DNA from: Hypomesus transpacificus
Taxonomy: Eukaryota > Chordata > Actinopteri > Osmeriformes > Osmeridae
Assembly: GCF_021917145.1 (NCBI RefSeq)
Contig: NC_061081.1
Location: forward strand, 73,942-137,941
Direction of reading: 5' to 3'
DNA: 64,000 nt
Both the position numbers and the translations under genes were made by a program. This document shows, in pieces, positions 39,394-51,781 of this stretch. Numbering within the stretch: position 1 is the stretch's first letter; each line of letters opens with the position of its first letter. The notes under the pieces are model-generated. The model made no database searches. It was not told the origin of the DNA and saw only the letters and a list, made by a program, of their open reading frames with translations.

Positions 39394-40982
39394 TTAGAGC
39401 ACCTTGAGCAGCAGTTCATATGTGGCGTTGATGATGCCCCAGGACAGCACGGAGCGGTGGTAGTTCAGGTGCACACCGCGGAACAGCAGCACCACCCGCC
39501 CGTCCCGCTCCTTCAAAATGGCCGCCAGCACCTCCCTTCCGGATTGAAAGTGGCCCCCGATCTGCGCCTGGGCACGGGATTTGACCACGTTGAGGGGGTA
39601 AAAAAGGACTCCCAGGAAGGCCCCCAGCAGACCCCCACAGACAAAGTCGCTGAGAAGGTGTGCGGCGTGGGAGTCAGCCTGGGGGAGGAGGTCCTTGAGG
39701 GGGCCGCGTAGTGCAAAGAACAGGGCGTTACTTGGGCCGTTGCGGAGCAGGATGGGGACAAGGCCACGGTAGCACTCGCGCACGCCATGCTCTTGCAGGA
39801 GCATCCGGAAGGTGTGGACCGTGTTCTGAAAGCGGGCGTGGTGCCGGGGGTCCTGGAGTAGGGTCTGGACACGCTCGAATGGTGTGAGGGCGGCCTCGGC
39901 AGTGCCTGACAGAAAATGTTTTTGAAAACATTCCTTATTGTCAAACAAACAGCCACACAAGGAAAGACTTCTGAGAAGCAGCCATGAGCTGTAAGTACGA
40001 TGTTACTGTTACACCGTAATGTTAGTTTTGCTCACAGTGTCTAGCTGAGCTATGGTTACTTTGCAATGTGGCTAGTAAATACTGACGGTTCCTTACTATG
40101 CACTTCTGAACCGTGATCTTCTGCTGTACTTAATAAATGAACTATTTGTAAGTTGCTTTGGATAAAAGCGTCTGCTAAAAAAATAAAATGTAAATGTATT
40201 TTAACTGACTTCTTCACCTGCTAGGATAGCGGCAACACTCCGAGTGAGGAGCTCTGGCGCCCCCGTGTGTTGAGGCAGCAAACGGGAGAAGTCCTCATAC
40301 CTGGAACCAAATCAGGGTTTGTGTGTTTAGTCAAGACGGGTCAAGATACCAGGTGGTTATAGTGGCAAATCAGTTGGAAATGCTAGTTTGCGGTGTGAGG
40401 ACTGTTGGAAAGAATGGTGTCATATACATACACTCCAAACATGATGGCCACGGTTGTGGTCTTCTGAAGAAGGGGGGGCAGGAGCCCTCTGTAGAGGGTC
40501 CTGACGCCATCCTGCTGGAGCTGACGCACTGCCTCCATCACACCCACCCCGAATAGCTGCTGGCGGAACAACACCTGGGGGGGGGGGGGGGGGGGTGCAA
40601 CATCTTGGTTTTACAAATCAATGTATTTTCATGTCTTGTCTTGTTACGTTACTCCAAAGCACCTCTGACAGCAGGCTATAAATAAACGTCTTGATTGTCA
40701 GGATGGCTTTTTACTGGTCTGTGACAGATCTGAACAGATGGAGGCAGGACTGATGTCAGGCCAAGGGGGCTTGGTTCGAAACACTAATAAACCTTGTGTT
40801 ACTGCCTTAGGTGGTAAGATCCCAGTTCAGCTGACCTTGTGTATGGGGAAGGTGACCACGATGTTGGTGAAAGCAGCACAGGAGCCACACAGGTAGTGCT
40901 TCTTCCTGGGGTCTACATTAGGAAGGAGCATTCTTCCTCCGCTCCCAGGAGCCCCCTGTGTGTTATGGGCCTGGGGGGTCAT
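39394..40982 (-). CDS. slc25a51: Mitochondrial NAD+ carrier SLC25A51-type
   Basis: This is a mitochondrial inner-membrane carrier of the SLC25 family; SLC25A51 (MCART1) imports NAD+ into the matrix. Four exons on the minus strand: 40836-40982, 40432-40574, 40218-40300 and 39394-39905, 294 residues against 297 in human. It has three carrier repeats with the signature positions [24 protein letters not shown] and [16 protein letters not shown], as in SLC25A51. Other close matches are [50 protein letters not shown] and the end [23 protein letters not shown]. The human coding region is in one exon, whereas this one has introns. The start is the Met before TPQAHNTQG; an in-frame upstream ATG (41033) is cut off by a TGA at 40995-40997. 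SLC25A52/53-like paralogues are the alternative. Confidence 0.9.
40139..40200 (-). repeat. SINE-like tail
   Basis: GGATAAAAGCGTCTGCTAAA at 40160-40179 is the reverse complement of the highly conserved core shared by teleost V-SINE-type elements. It is followed by AAAATGTAAATGTA. It lies in the slc25a51 intron between the third and fourth exons. Confidence 0.6.
40577..40595. repeat. Poly-G run at slc25a51 exon 2 acceptor
   Basis: On the minus strand this is a C homopolymer forming the polypyrimidine tract directly before the exon 2 AG. Confidence 0.85.
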
Positions 40983-43889
40983 GGCCAACTGCTTTCACTC
41001 TGGACTGACGGGAAACTCCATAGTCTCATCCATGGCCACACCTTCGCATGTACCAGGTGCCTTGCATTAAAACACAAACATTCTAGAATGGAAATTAGTT
41101 GTTAATGTTGCTAAAACTCCAGAGAAAATACTGTATACAATCCACTTTGTATTCTCAAAATGCACACTGTCAGTGATGGCTCACCATAAAAGATTACAAT
41201 GAATCAGAAAACATATTTGGGGCTCCCTAATCAGATCCTAAAACCATGCATGCCATTAGTACTGAGTACTACAGACTACAATACTTTACATTATTTTACA
41301 TGTAAGCAATGACAATACTAACAGCCTGTGCTAGCGCTAGGGTCTATGATCACATTTGAATATCTCAACCTTGCACAACTAGGAATTATTCTAGAGTTGT
41401 TAGACTGGTCCTAGTCCTCAGGGCACTTGTGTGCTAATCAGCAGCTCTGATGTGATTGAATCGGTTTCACAGGACAGCTATGTCTGTCACTCATCGCTGG
41501 CCTATACAATATGTTTAAGTGCTTCACAGTGAAACACTGGGGGCGGCGCAGTGACTGTAGTGACAAAGAGCTGCTCATCTTCAAAGGAGGACAGGGGCCT
41601 GCAGACAGGAAGCTTGCAACTAGGCAACGAAAACAACCACACCCAACTCGTTAATCTTTCACAGTGGTCTGTGAGAATGGAAAAGAACTGAATTTTGGAG
41701 ATCAATTTTGATAAATAGGCAAGAGGTTGTGCCTAGACTTGTACAGGCACCTCATCAAGTATTCCTTCTACGTTGATGGTGTGTTATCTTCTCTGTGGGT
41801 TGACATGCGTAGCGTATACACAGCAAACACATAACCTGTCGTTATGGATGCAATCCTGTAACATTTTCAGATACCATATCATTTTTTATTGGCATCAAAA
41901 TAATGTCATTTTTAGGGCCAAAGGCAAACTAATGAACAAGAGATAGGGTAGATGTGTCAGGGTAAGATCAAATACTATGACAGGTAGTCTGGCTGTAGCT
42001 ACTAGTACTACTGTGCAAAAACAACATCGGGACAGGAGCAAAACAACAGTAGGCTGTGTGAACGCACGCTGTCACGATTGTTCAAATCAGACAAACAACT
42101 CATTTTAGCAATCATTATACTCACTGACGATAAATACGACTGTTTAAAACATGGCATATACCATCAATTTCGACCTTTTCGCTTTGTTTTATTTGATGCC
42201 CTTCGTGTCTGTGCTTTTATAGCCTACCAAGGCTAATGCATTGCACACTGATTGCACAGGGCCCTTTTCCGCATTGCATTCTGCAGCGTCACGATCTCTC
42301 AACCAGTTCTCGTCTCTGATTGGTTATTTCATCTTCGAACAACACAAACGCCTTGTGTAGTCGTGTATATTTTTTGTTTACTGAAAAAAATAAAAAATAA
42401 ACGATGGTTTTGTAATGTACTCCATTCCCTATTTTAAGACAAAAAATAATTCCTGGGTATTTTTGGCGTTCTTGGTAACTTGTGTTCTTTGGATTGGAAC
42501 CGTACTTGGGCAATGAGAGATGACGTCAAACGATTTCGCAAGAACACAAGAACGGAAAAAAACGTGGATTGAAAAACAGCCACTCGGCCCATCTTGGCAC
42601 GTTGGGTAAAATGTAAATCAACATAAATGTGTTTTTGACATGAATGACAGTTCTTAACTTGATTCATATTTTCGTAGTCATTGAACACAAGGTGGATTGC
42701 AATGCAAAAACGTGCATGTGTGTTTCTTAACTTGCGAGTAGTTTATTCTCATTTGGTAATAAGGAATAATTTAAGCTTGGAGTGGTTGCAAATGGACACA
42801 CCAACACTTGTAAGGATTGAGTCTGAATGAGCAATTGTAGTTTACCTTTTTATTTTCACAAAACAACCCCACGATTTACAATGGATCTCAAGAGACCTCA
42901 AAACCTCAAGAGGACAGACCTGCCTCAAGGCTCAGTATAGACTACAAACACGCTGCAGAGTCGCAACATGCAACCACAATTCACTTTGCGTTTCCATTTT
43001 CTATGTAAAACAATTTGGTCACGAAACTAAATTGTAATAAAAATGCTGTCAATTTTTTTTTAGCTTTGCCCACAAAGACAACCGTAGATACCTTTCTGAA
43101 GATGCATCGAAGTGTGTTTTTGCCAAGGTAACGGGTAGGGATGAAGCATAGTGCACCAGTAAATAAAGGATTTCCCTGCGCACTAAGCATTCAAATACTT
43201 TGAATGGGGCTTTGAGAAGGTGTATCCTAATCACCTCCCCTACACTGACAGCACTGAGACCTTATGCTACTTGATATGGCAGCTGGGTGTATCCAAGGCG
43301 ATGGTAACACGAGTAACCAAGAGGACTCCAAGTTGAAGAGGAAAACATATTGCACTTAGTTGCTATAAGCATTTCATTAGACATTGTCAGATTACATTTA
43401 GCAAAACACCTTTTAGTTTTTCAGTGTAAATGAGTTGTCAAGATTTTTTCTAACAATCAATTTGTTTCACTGATTACGAACTTCCTATATATATATATAT
43501 ATATTTTTTTTGTCTTTAAACTTTTTGCCTGTGCTATGCATAAGGTTGAGCTTTGATAAAAGTATGTATATACACTTATAATATCATCAAAAAAAGTCTG
43601 TACAGTAGAAGAGTATCTTACAGGAATTCTCATACACATGTAAATAAAAAATTCATGCCTACCCCAAAAAATCTAAAACGCACAATTCTTGGCTGGCTGG
43701 TACTCAGATTTGTTTGAACAGTATTGCAACACATCAAACGGCGGCCTCTGCGGTGGTGTCCACTTTAATAATGTTTGTATCTCTCAGATTTTCAGATTCT
43801 ATCAAGAGACCTTTGCATGACTTGGTTTGCATGAAACCAAGATGGCCTGCTCCTCTATCACCCAAAACCGGCCTCTTTCCCCCTCTCTC
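40983..43889. other. Between slc25a51 and the choline transporter
   Basis: Holds the slc25a51 5' region on the left and probably the choline transporter 3'UTR on the right; a minus-strand AATAAA lies at 42849-42854. A repeat copy is at 42503-42582 and a short (TA)n at 43486-43503. No coding exon was recognised. Confidence 0.5.
42503..42582 (+). repeat. Copy of a CRE-containing dispersed repeat
   Basis: The segment from GTACTTGGGCAATGAGAGA through TGACGTCA (42521-42528) and TTCGCAAGAACACAAGAACGG to AAAAACAGCC closely matches 51703-51778, about 9 kb away. Confidence 0.7.
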
Positions 43890-46800
43890 TTAACAGCTAG
43901 TGTCTAGCAATTGCTTGGAGACTGCTGGGGTTTTGGTCTCTGCTTGGACGACCTTCCTGCCCTGTTCCTGGCTGATGCCAAACACGTCCCAGCGCTCCGA
44001 GAGCAGGCCCTTACTGAAGACGAGGGACGCCAGGTAGGAGAAGAACAGGATGGACACAATGGTTGTCAACATGATGGTGGTGCGGAAGGGGAAGAACTGG
44101 GTGAGCCGTCCTTCGGCGTCTAGACGGCAGCCGGGGTAATGGATGAGGGGCGGTAGATTGATGAGGGGCTCGCCGCTCATGAACCTCAGGACCATGCCGG
44201 AGAAGAAGCCCACTGTGGCGCCGTAACCATTGGAGATCTTGAAGAAGAGTACGCAGACCAGCTGGGGGAACATGATGGTGTAGGACATGTCCACACCAAC
44301 CAGCCAGAACACCAGCACACTGTTGTCCAGGAAGGTGAGGGCTGTGCCGGCCAGTCCCACCACCACCACCGAGATACGGATCACCCACTGCATCTCCCTG
44401 TCTGAAGCCTTGGGGAGGGGGGGGGGGGGGTGAAGAAAGGGAGGTATAGCGATACAGGGATGCAAGGGGGAAAACAGAGGGGACGTGTTGAAACCGAGAG
44501 AATCATGACAAAGCATCACAAAGAGTCAATTTGTTTAATGTAGTCTGTTTTATGAAGTTTTTGTTCACTGTTTATATAGATACAACTGCCCATATTTGGG
44601 GCCCAATCTGAAAGGCCAGTAACAATATAATCTTTGTAGTCACAGTGAAAACTAGTTATGCCCCTGTAACATTACATCCATATGGTGACAAACCATTCAA
44701 CTATTCAACATGAGTTGAAACAGGCCTGAGAACATTCTGCCATTGTTTAACGCCTCTCTGGTCGTCATGTTGAACATTCCTAGGGGCCATGGCAGAAACA
44801 ACATAGGAGCTCAAAAGCTACTTTGTTTCCCCAAGCCAGTAGTATGTGTGTGGGGGATGGGAGGGGGTATATACAGTATAATCATCTGGTCAGAGGGTTC
44901 ATATAATCTACCTACCCACACAAGTTGGCCACAAGTGTCAACCGATAAATGTGTCCTTGTTTGCAGTAGAAAAGTGTCCTTCTTTTGGTGATGTTGTGGT
45001 GTTAGGGTAATGTAGTTACATTCTGGTGTTGTTGTTGTGGTGTAACATTGTGTCAAAACTTAAGATTGGGCTCAGGTTTCCATAATGCTGCTATGACATT
45101 TCCATGACATTGCACTGGAGGTCTAAAAATGACATTTCTTCAAGATTCTCGTGCTTACCTGTTTCCTACAGATGTTCTTGTAGATGTTGGAGGAGAACAT
45201 GGAGGCAGAGGAGAGGAGGGCAGAGTCCATGGATGACATCACGGCGGCGGCGACAGCCCCGATGCCGATGATGGAGATGTAGTGAGGGGTGAGGTGGTGA
45301 AGGGCGAGAGGCAGGATGGAGCCGGCCTGGCCGCGCTCATATGGTGTGGGTAATCCATACGTTGTCATATTCCAGTCTGGGGAGCAGAAAATGGGTTATT
45401 TAGTTTATCGGTTTGTTTGTGGAGCACTTAAAGCATTTGAAAATGTTTCCACATTGTTTGCATTTAGCAGACGCTTTTATCCACTGCAACTTACAAATAG
45501 TGCATATAGAAAGTACAGAAGAAGCCCGAGGATCAGAAGTGCCGAGTTCTAACAGGATTAGCTGGTGACAGTCAGGGAACCGTCTTTATTTACAAGCCAC
45601 TTCGCAAAGTAACCACCTCTCGGCTACCAGGCAAAGTGAAGAAAAAAGAAAACTACAGGGCAACAATAACATCTCATTTACAGAAGTGCATAGCACAGTG
45701 CAACATCAAACACTTCCATGGGTGCAGTCTCTTGTCAGACAGTGGGACAACAGGAGCTCAAACATAACATGCAAAGAAGGGACAGGGAAATTGGCAGCTA
45801 TCACAAAAAGTAGCAAAGCTTCTTTCAGTTTCCTTTTGCCAGGCAAAAGAGAAAGTCCAGCATGATCATCTATGGAAAACAAAGTCTTGTGGTCGCTGTG
45901 TGTTAAATGAGCCCACGTCAGTGTATTACTCTACCTGGGACAGCCAGTTCTGCGTGTTCAGCAGGTTTTAGGCACATATTTGATTCTAAAATCTCTCATA
46001 TGATCATTTGTGCTTCCTCGTGTAGCAAAGTCAAACATACCACACATAGCGACACCCTGTCACAACTCTAGAGTCTCATCCATCTACATCAGTCACAACA
46101 CTCTGCTTGTGATGCCCTCTTATCTCCAAGGAAGCTTGCTTGAGACAACACGTCTCCAGAAGCTATTTGTATTCTCCGTTTGTTGCGGAAATTTAAACAA
46201 AGAACATACCTTGTCAGAACCTTAAGGCAAAAGTTCTTCAAGACTTCATCTTTAAAACAACAAGAGTAGAAGGTGGTGATTTATGAGAGGAATATGTGCG
46301 ACTGCCACTTTGTTTTAATGTTGTGTTTACTGTAATTTTGATTCTAGTAACTATTTCTCCTTGAAATATAAAGTCATCCTTGGTCTCTATACAAAGCTAA
46401 CATTGTAAAACAATCCTTCAACTATACTTGTAACTGTACAAAGATGTTCAGAACATTTATTGAACACTTATGAACCAGCCAGAGACCAGTTCACACCTTT
46501 GGTAGGTGTGAATGAAAGACGGGGGAGTTGAGAATCCAGTTTTCCCCAACTGACTTCAGAGACAGGACTTCTCCTAACTCTGAACTGTATGAAACTCTTG
46601 AGATGACAATCGATCTCTGAGTCCAGTGATACCAACGATGGCGTGGTAAACGCCATCAGGATTGTCGTTCCACAGGATCTCACCAAGCTTCTCCTGGGAT
46701 TCAACAAGATTAGTGATTGCAACACTACCTGAACAATTCTGCTGAATAAGTACCCAAACCGCAATTCGAATTGCGACCTGACTGAAATCACGCAGACCAA

Positions 46801-49800
46801 GTCTCATGATCCCTGCATCAAAACAGGGTTTGCTTTGATGCTTCGACTCTTCAAATGGGCCTCGCACACGAACAGCCCTCAACCACACGTGTGTTCTGGT
46901 ATGAGTGGTTCACCTGTGGATGCAGCCACGGCCCCCACGAGGATGGAAGGGATGCCCAGCACCAGGCAGAAGGCGGAGGAGGCAAAGCAGGTGACCTGGG
47001 CCTGGGTGTAGGAGGAGGCAGATAAGATCCTCTGGTAGAAGGCCTGGTAGGCCAGACCACCTAAAGCCTGGGGAGAAACAATGGACTCAAGGGATGGGAG
47101 AGGTCATGAACTATTATGAATTGTGTGTATGTGGGTGCGAGAAGATGTGTGAGGGGATGCACGTTGGTCTAAGTGTGTGTGTGTGAAGCGACTTGTGTTG
47201 ACTCACCAGTACCATGAAGTCATCAATCCACTTGCCGGCATCTTGGGCTTCCAGCTTGCCCACCCAGGGAGGCTGGAAGGTTGCGTTGAAAGACGTCAGG
47301 GATATATCCACCGAGTTGGGACTGGTCAGCAGGAAAGGAACACACACCCACTGCAAGAGAGCAAAGTCGACAGAACATAAAATGTATAAATAAACCTGAC
47401 CTTCTTTTCCCCAGACGGTACGTGGAAAACTTCATTTCCTGTTTCTAGATCTCCTTCCCAGAAAGTCAGGTTCAAATCTTTATCGGTACTGACCAGGCTG
47501 ACAAAGATGAGGATAAGCTGGATGACGTCGGTGTAGGCTACAGAGTAGAGGCCTCCCAGCAGGGTGTAGATGATGGCCACCACGGACGAGATGCAGATAG
47601 AGTAGACGTAGGGGAGGTCTAGGATCACGCTCAGGGTCCCACCTGGAAACACACGCAGCATAGCACTAAGTACAGTCCGACATGACAGAGCGCTCCACAC
47701 ATGACATGACAGATGAGAGGGACTGTGCCCTCAAACAAAGGTGTATGATTGTATATGTCAGAGTTGTCTACATTATGATTGAAGTTTCATTAAGTTATAG
47801 AATTGATGGTCAGTTAGTTGATTGGGAGTTTTTGATAGTCCGTTTTTTGTGGCGTTAGCACTGAAATTAAAGTCGTTTTCAAAAACTCGCTACAGTAATT
47901 TGTTGGTCTTAGACCAAGAGCAATGTATGCAAGAATAAGACAAGGAAACAAAACAGAAATATATTTGAAAATAAAAATGAACAATAAAGAAAAGTAAGGC
48001 ATACAGCAGTCTATTGGTTGTGAGATTCAAGAATTCCCACCGTCTCTCGAAGATGCCTGATCATCATCATCATCATCATGAAGAAATGATCTCTTTAGAA
48101 AAACTATCAAGACACCAGAAATAGTCAACAAAAATCTATTAATAAAAACGAATCTGAGAAAACAATAAAGCAAACGAAAACAGAATTATTAAAGCAAAAA
48201 AAAAGATCTGTGTGTTACTCAAACAAGCAAAGCATCTCTACCTGACGAGTCTTCCTCAATGCCAGGGTCTCCCCAGCCGCGATGCAGCCACACCAAAACA
48301 ATGCCCTTAAACAGAAGAGTGTCAGATCGGCACCATCGCTGACCACTGTTTCAGTCTGACTGTGACCTTTGACCTCCCCTGGCCTTTACTGTGACACCCT
48401 GAGATTTAGGTGTTTGCCAGGTATGGATTTTGATCATTTCCGACTACTCAAATCACTCACACACACACACACAGGTGTATAAAGACAGGTACAGTTTTTA
48501 GATGGGAACCATTCAATTTCAAGTTAAGTCGAGTGAAAAATACAGCCATGCCCCAATCATTTACGGATAGCTCAATTATAGATCATCTGCAGATCTTCTG
48601 TAGGGGTTAATCCACATAGATGTAGGCTGCGTTCTTGTGCGATATTATCGATGCTAGAAAACAGCCCTATCTCTATGGGTTTAACTTCACTGAGCCGTGC
48701 AGGGCTGTACTAGGCCAGGATAGACCTCGCTGGGCTAAATATAGGTGAGAGAAGGAATACCAGTTAAAGGACTCCGGGGCTAAATAGAGAACGATGGCTA
48801 CATATCTGCAAAAGATCTCACTCTGTTTTTAGCTCCCTTGTTTATTCCCTGCCTGCAGTGGCTGGACCTATGCAGGCACAAAAGTGCACGTATACACACA
48901 TAATTTGCGACCCGCAACCTAATTGGGTGATATTGGTTTCACATGGCCAGTATGTACACACACACACACACACACACAAATTAAGATAAACTCACACCAT
49001 CATCCAGAAATTACAGGCTCACCAAAACACAAACAGTCTCTTAGCAAAGGTAGGTCTCTTTGGAACTTGTCTTCACCTCCTTCTTTGGTTGTCAACCGTA
49101 ATTACAGCAGCTAGGGGTGTAGTGCAGTGAGAACATCCCACACTGGTCGAATAAAGTACCAAAAAAAACACCCCTAGTTACACGTCTGTTGTGAGGTGAG
49201 AGTGACCAGACCTGTTTTAGTAATCCACCACAACATTACCATGGGGACATGGGATCAAGTCTGGCCAGGATGGGGACATTTGATTTAAAGTTGTGTTGTC
49301 TTTCAGTCTGAGAGCCTTACTGCTTTGACACACTGAGTAGAAAACAAACTCACTCTCGACACCAGAGACTTGATACATTTTTGATCACCTTACGCAATCA
49401 ACAGGCTGTTTGTTCTGTACGTCACTTTAGAAACAGCACTGGAACAGAGAACATTGTTAAAACACACACACACAAATAGACAGACAGACAGACACACACC
49501 CAAACCACAACAACTCTGATAGACATTTATAAAAAACTTTGGCTGCATGTGCTCAAGTAGAATGCAGCATTGTTGCAGTTAATCACCCATAACAAATACA
49601 AGGTTTGAGTTGGGCACCATGTCATTGTTACTTAATCCAGTTTGGACACAGTAATGTCAATGTAAGGTCATCCATTGTTATGTACATGTACTGGAAGGAC
49701 ACATTCATCTTTTCTCCTTTTTGATTAATAGGCGATTTAATGCTTAAGGAGCAATAAGAACAATACCCCCAAAATGGGAGCTTGTGGGAGCGTGAGTGAG

Positions 49801-51168
49801 CACATCCATGTGCTAATGCGTGTTGTTTTGCGCATGCAAGCGTCTGAGTGTGGGACCCTGTTTGGGCTCCTTACCGAGGCTGACGAGGGTGCGAGCCACC
49901 CACAGGACATCGGCCACCAGCGCAGGAAGGATCAGGGCGCTGCTCAGGACGTTGCCGTATTTCTGCTGGAACGGGTCCATCATGGTGATATATCGATTCT
50001 CTCTCATGGGCTTGGCGAAAAAGAAACCGCCTGGTAAGAGGGGAAAAGGATGAAAGGAAGAATGACGAAAAGAGAAGGGATAATAAACAGATGGTACGAC
50101 CATAAAAACAAAAACAAGTGTTCTCCCTGAGTGAACAACACGCATCTTCCTCGGGGGTTGAAACGACCAGTAAAGATGATATAAAGGTTCTGTCCGCAAC
50201 AGAGCCTGGGATCTTCCTTGCATGCACGCATTCCTGCAGGGCCTTTAAACACGCTGGCCAGGTGACCTTACCACATCAACAGGCCTCGTTTGTGTCAATG
50301 GGTTAAATCAGCAAGAGGAAGTGGATACGTGGGGGATCACGTACAAGTGATCTAAATATACTGATATGCAGGTATATATATACACACACACGCACGTGTA
50401 TATGGCCGAGGTCAGCTTTGTCACTCTGATGTCATGGTGGGGGGCTAAGATGGCCAGACTCACCCAAGAAGAAGGTGAGGACGTAAGGCACAGGCATCAG
50501 AGCCCAGACCAGACCCAAGGTAGGGTTATACACTGCCTCAGCTATGCCGAGGATGAAGCCTCCACCCACCCAGGTGGCTGCAGCGAGGACACAAAGAGAA
50601 AGAGAGAGAGACGGGCAGAGAAGAAAAGAGAATAGAGAGAGAGAAACATGTTACCACAGAGTAACACCAAACAGAAATCTGATATGGAATATGTTCCTCC
50701 ATTTAATGCTAGAGAGGTGGATTACAGGGTTTAGCTATGTTCAGACTCCGGGGGGGGCATTGGCTAGCAGAGGTCTGGCTGCAATGTCACTGCAGTTTTA
50801 CGTCATTCCACCCTCATTTACTGAAGCCTGATAGGACAGCCTATTCCCAAATCCACAGTGAATACAATCTATATTGTATCATTGACATTGTATAAATACA
50901 TAAAATGTAAATAGAAAATACAATGAGAAGCTTCAGTAAAATCCTACGTTATTGGAAGACACCTTAGTGAGAATGTCTGCTCACCAGTGAGTGTGAAGAT
51001 CCCGACCAGCAGGTTGATGTTGCGTCCAGCGAGCAGCGTGATCTCCATCCCGTCCCCCGTACACTTCCTCTCCTCCTTCTTGGAGCGCATGGAGGCCCAG
51101 ATGCCGGTTCCCAAGATGAGAACGTAAAACCCAGCCATGACGATGATGCCCGGAATGTTTAGAGCCAT
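43890..51168 (-). CDS. slc5a7: High-affinity choline transporter-like (SLC5A7 group)
   Basis: This is a sodium-coupled solute symporter of the SLC5 family, closest to the presynaptic choline transporter CHT1. Eight coding exons on the minus strand: 50985-51168, 50464-50577, 49875-50030, 47494-47642, 47207-47350, 46914-47067, 45159-45376 and 43890-44408; 545 residues against 580 in human. Family-specific blocks: [109 protein letters not shown] and [11 protein letters not shown]. It is clearly diverged from human SLC5A7, so it is probably a fish paralogue (choline transporter 1-like) and its substrate is not proven. The cytosolic tail after the last helix is short and ends SKQLLDTSC; the acidic, longer tail of mammalian CHT1 is absent. 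An acceptor-like CAG sits 5 bases before the ATG, so a noncoding exon lies upstream. Confidence 0.88.
44410..44430. repeat. Poly-G run at choline transporter last-exon acceptor
   Basis: On the minus strand it is a C-rich polypyrimidine tract immediately before CCAAG and the last coding exon. Confidence 0.75.
45455..45640 (+). repeat. SINE-like element (V-SINE type core)
   Basis: CATTTAGCAGACGCTTTTAT at 45461-45480 followed by CCACTGCAACTTACAAAT is the conserved teleost SINE core. The rest to about 45640 is probably the same insertion. It is intronic in the choline transporter gene. Confidence 0.55.
46468..46888 (-). other. Coding-like segment of unknown origin in an intron
   Basis: A minus-strand frame of about 104 residues (46574-46888) has a varied, protein-like composition (for example [17 protein letters not shown] and [20 protein letters not shown]), overlapping a second frame down to 46468. 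It lies between transporter exons 46914-47067 and 45159-45376 and does not fit that protein. I do not recognise it; a transposon-derived fragment is the likeliest explanation. Confidence 0.25.
47708..49860. other. Choline transporter intron, no exon seen
   Basis: Large intron between the exons at 47494-47642 and 49875-50030. Reading frame and phase join directly across it, so no coding exon is missing. Short CA tracts at 48459-48472 and 48957-48977. Confidence 0.6.
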
Positions 51169-51462
51169 TTTCTCTGTGAAAAACCTTCAGTGGTTTACTT
51201 GAGAGAGGGAGTGTAGGGAAGGGCAGGAGAGAGAAGAAAGGAAGGCAAGGGGGGAGGTAGGGCAAATTGAGGGGTGGATGAGGAGATGGGGGTAGAGAGA
51301 GGAGGAAAGGAGGGTTTATTAGGTGTTGAAAAGGGAAAGAAGACAAATCAAAACATGAGACAAAGTTTGTGTTTGCGTGTTTCCAATATAGGGTTTTCTT
51401 TATGAACTACGCAATCAACACTTAATATGCTGTATTAGCGGAGGATGATGACTAGGCTAAAC

Positions 51463-51781
51463 AATGGCTGTTTATCAATCTGAAAGAACGCTAAGAACCC
51501 TCCCATCCTTGCGGGAACCGTCTTCCAAGACCATGAGGACGGGAAACGATTTTAGATGCGTGTGTTCTTGCAATGACTTCTGAGAAATCAGATGCGTTTT
51601 CGTTGACCAAGTCCCCATCCAATGCATCCTCAATTAAAGGGGCCGGGCGGGTGGTAGTGAAGAACTCGCCCTGGGCGCCAAATGTGCTAGGACCGCCACT
51701 GGTACTTGGGCAATGAAAGATGACGTCAAACGAGTTCGCAAGAACACAAGAACGGAGACGTTGATTAAGAAACAGCCATTG
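51463..51781. mobile_element. MITE-like non-autonomous element
   Basis: The left end CAATGGCTGTTTATCAATCT is matched in inverted orientation by the right end TTGATTAAGAAACAGCCATT, giving imperfect terminal inverted repeats around about 320 bases with no coding capacity. It includes a TGACGTCA palindrome at 51721-51728. The right part is shared with 42503-42582. No clear target duplication was found, so family assignment is open. Confidence 0.5.
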
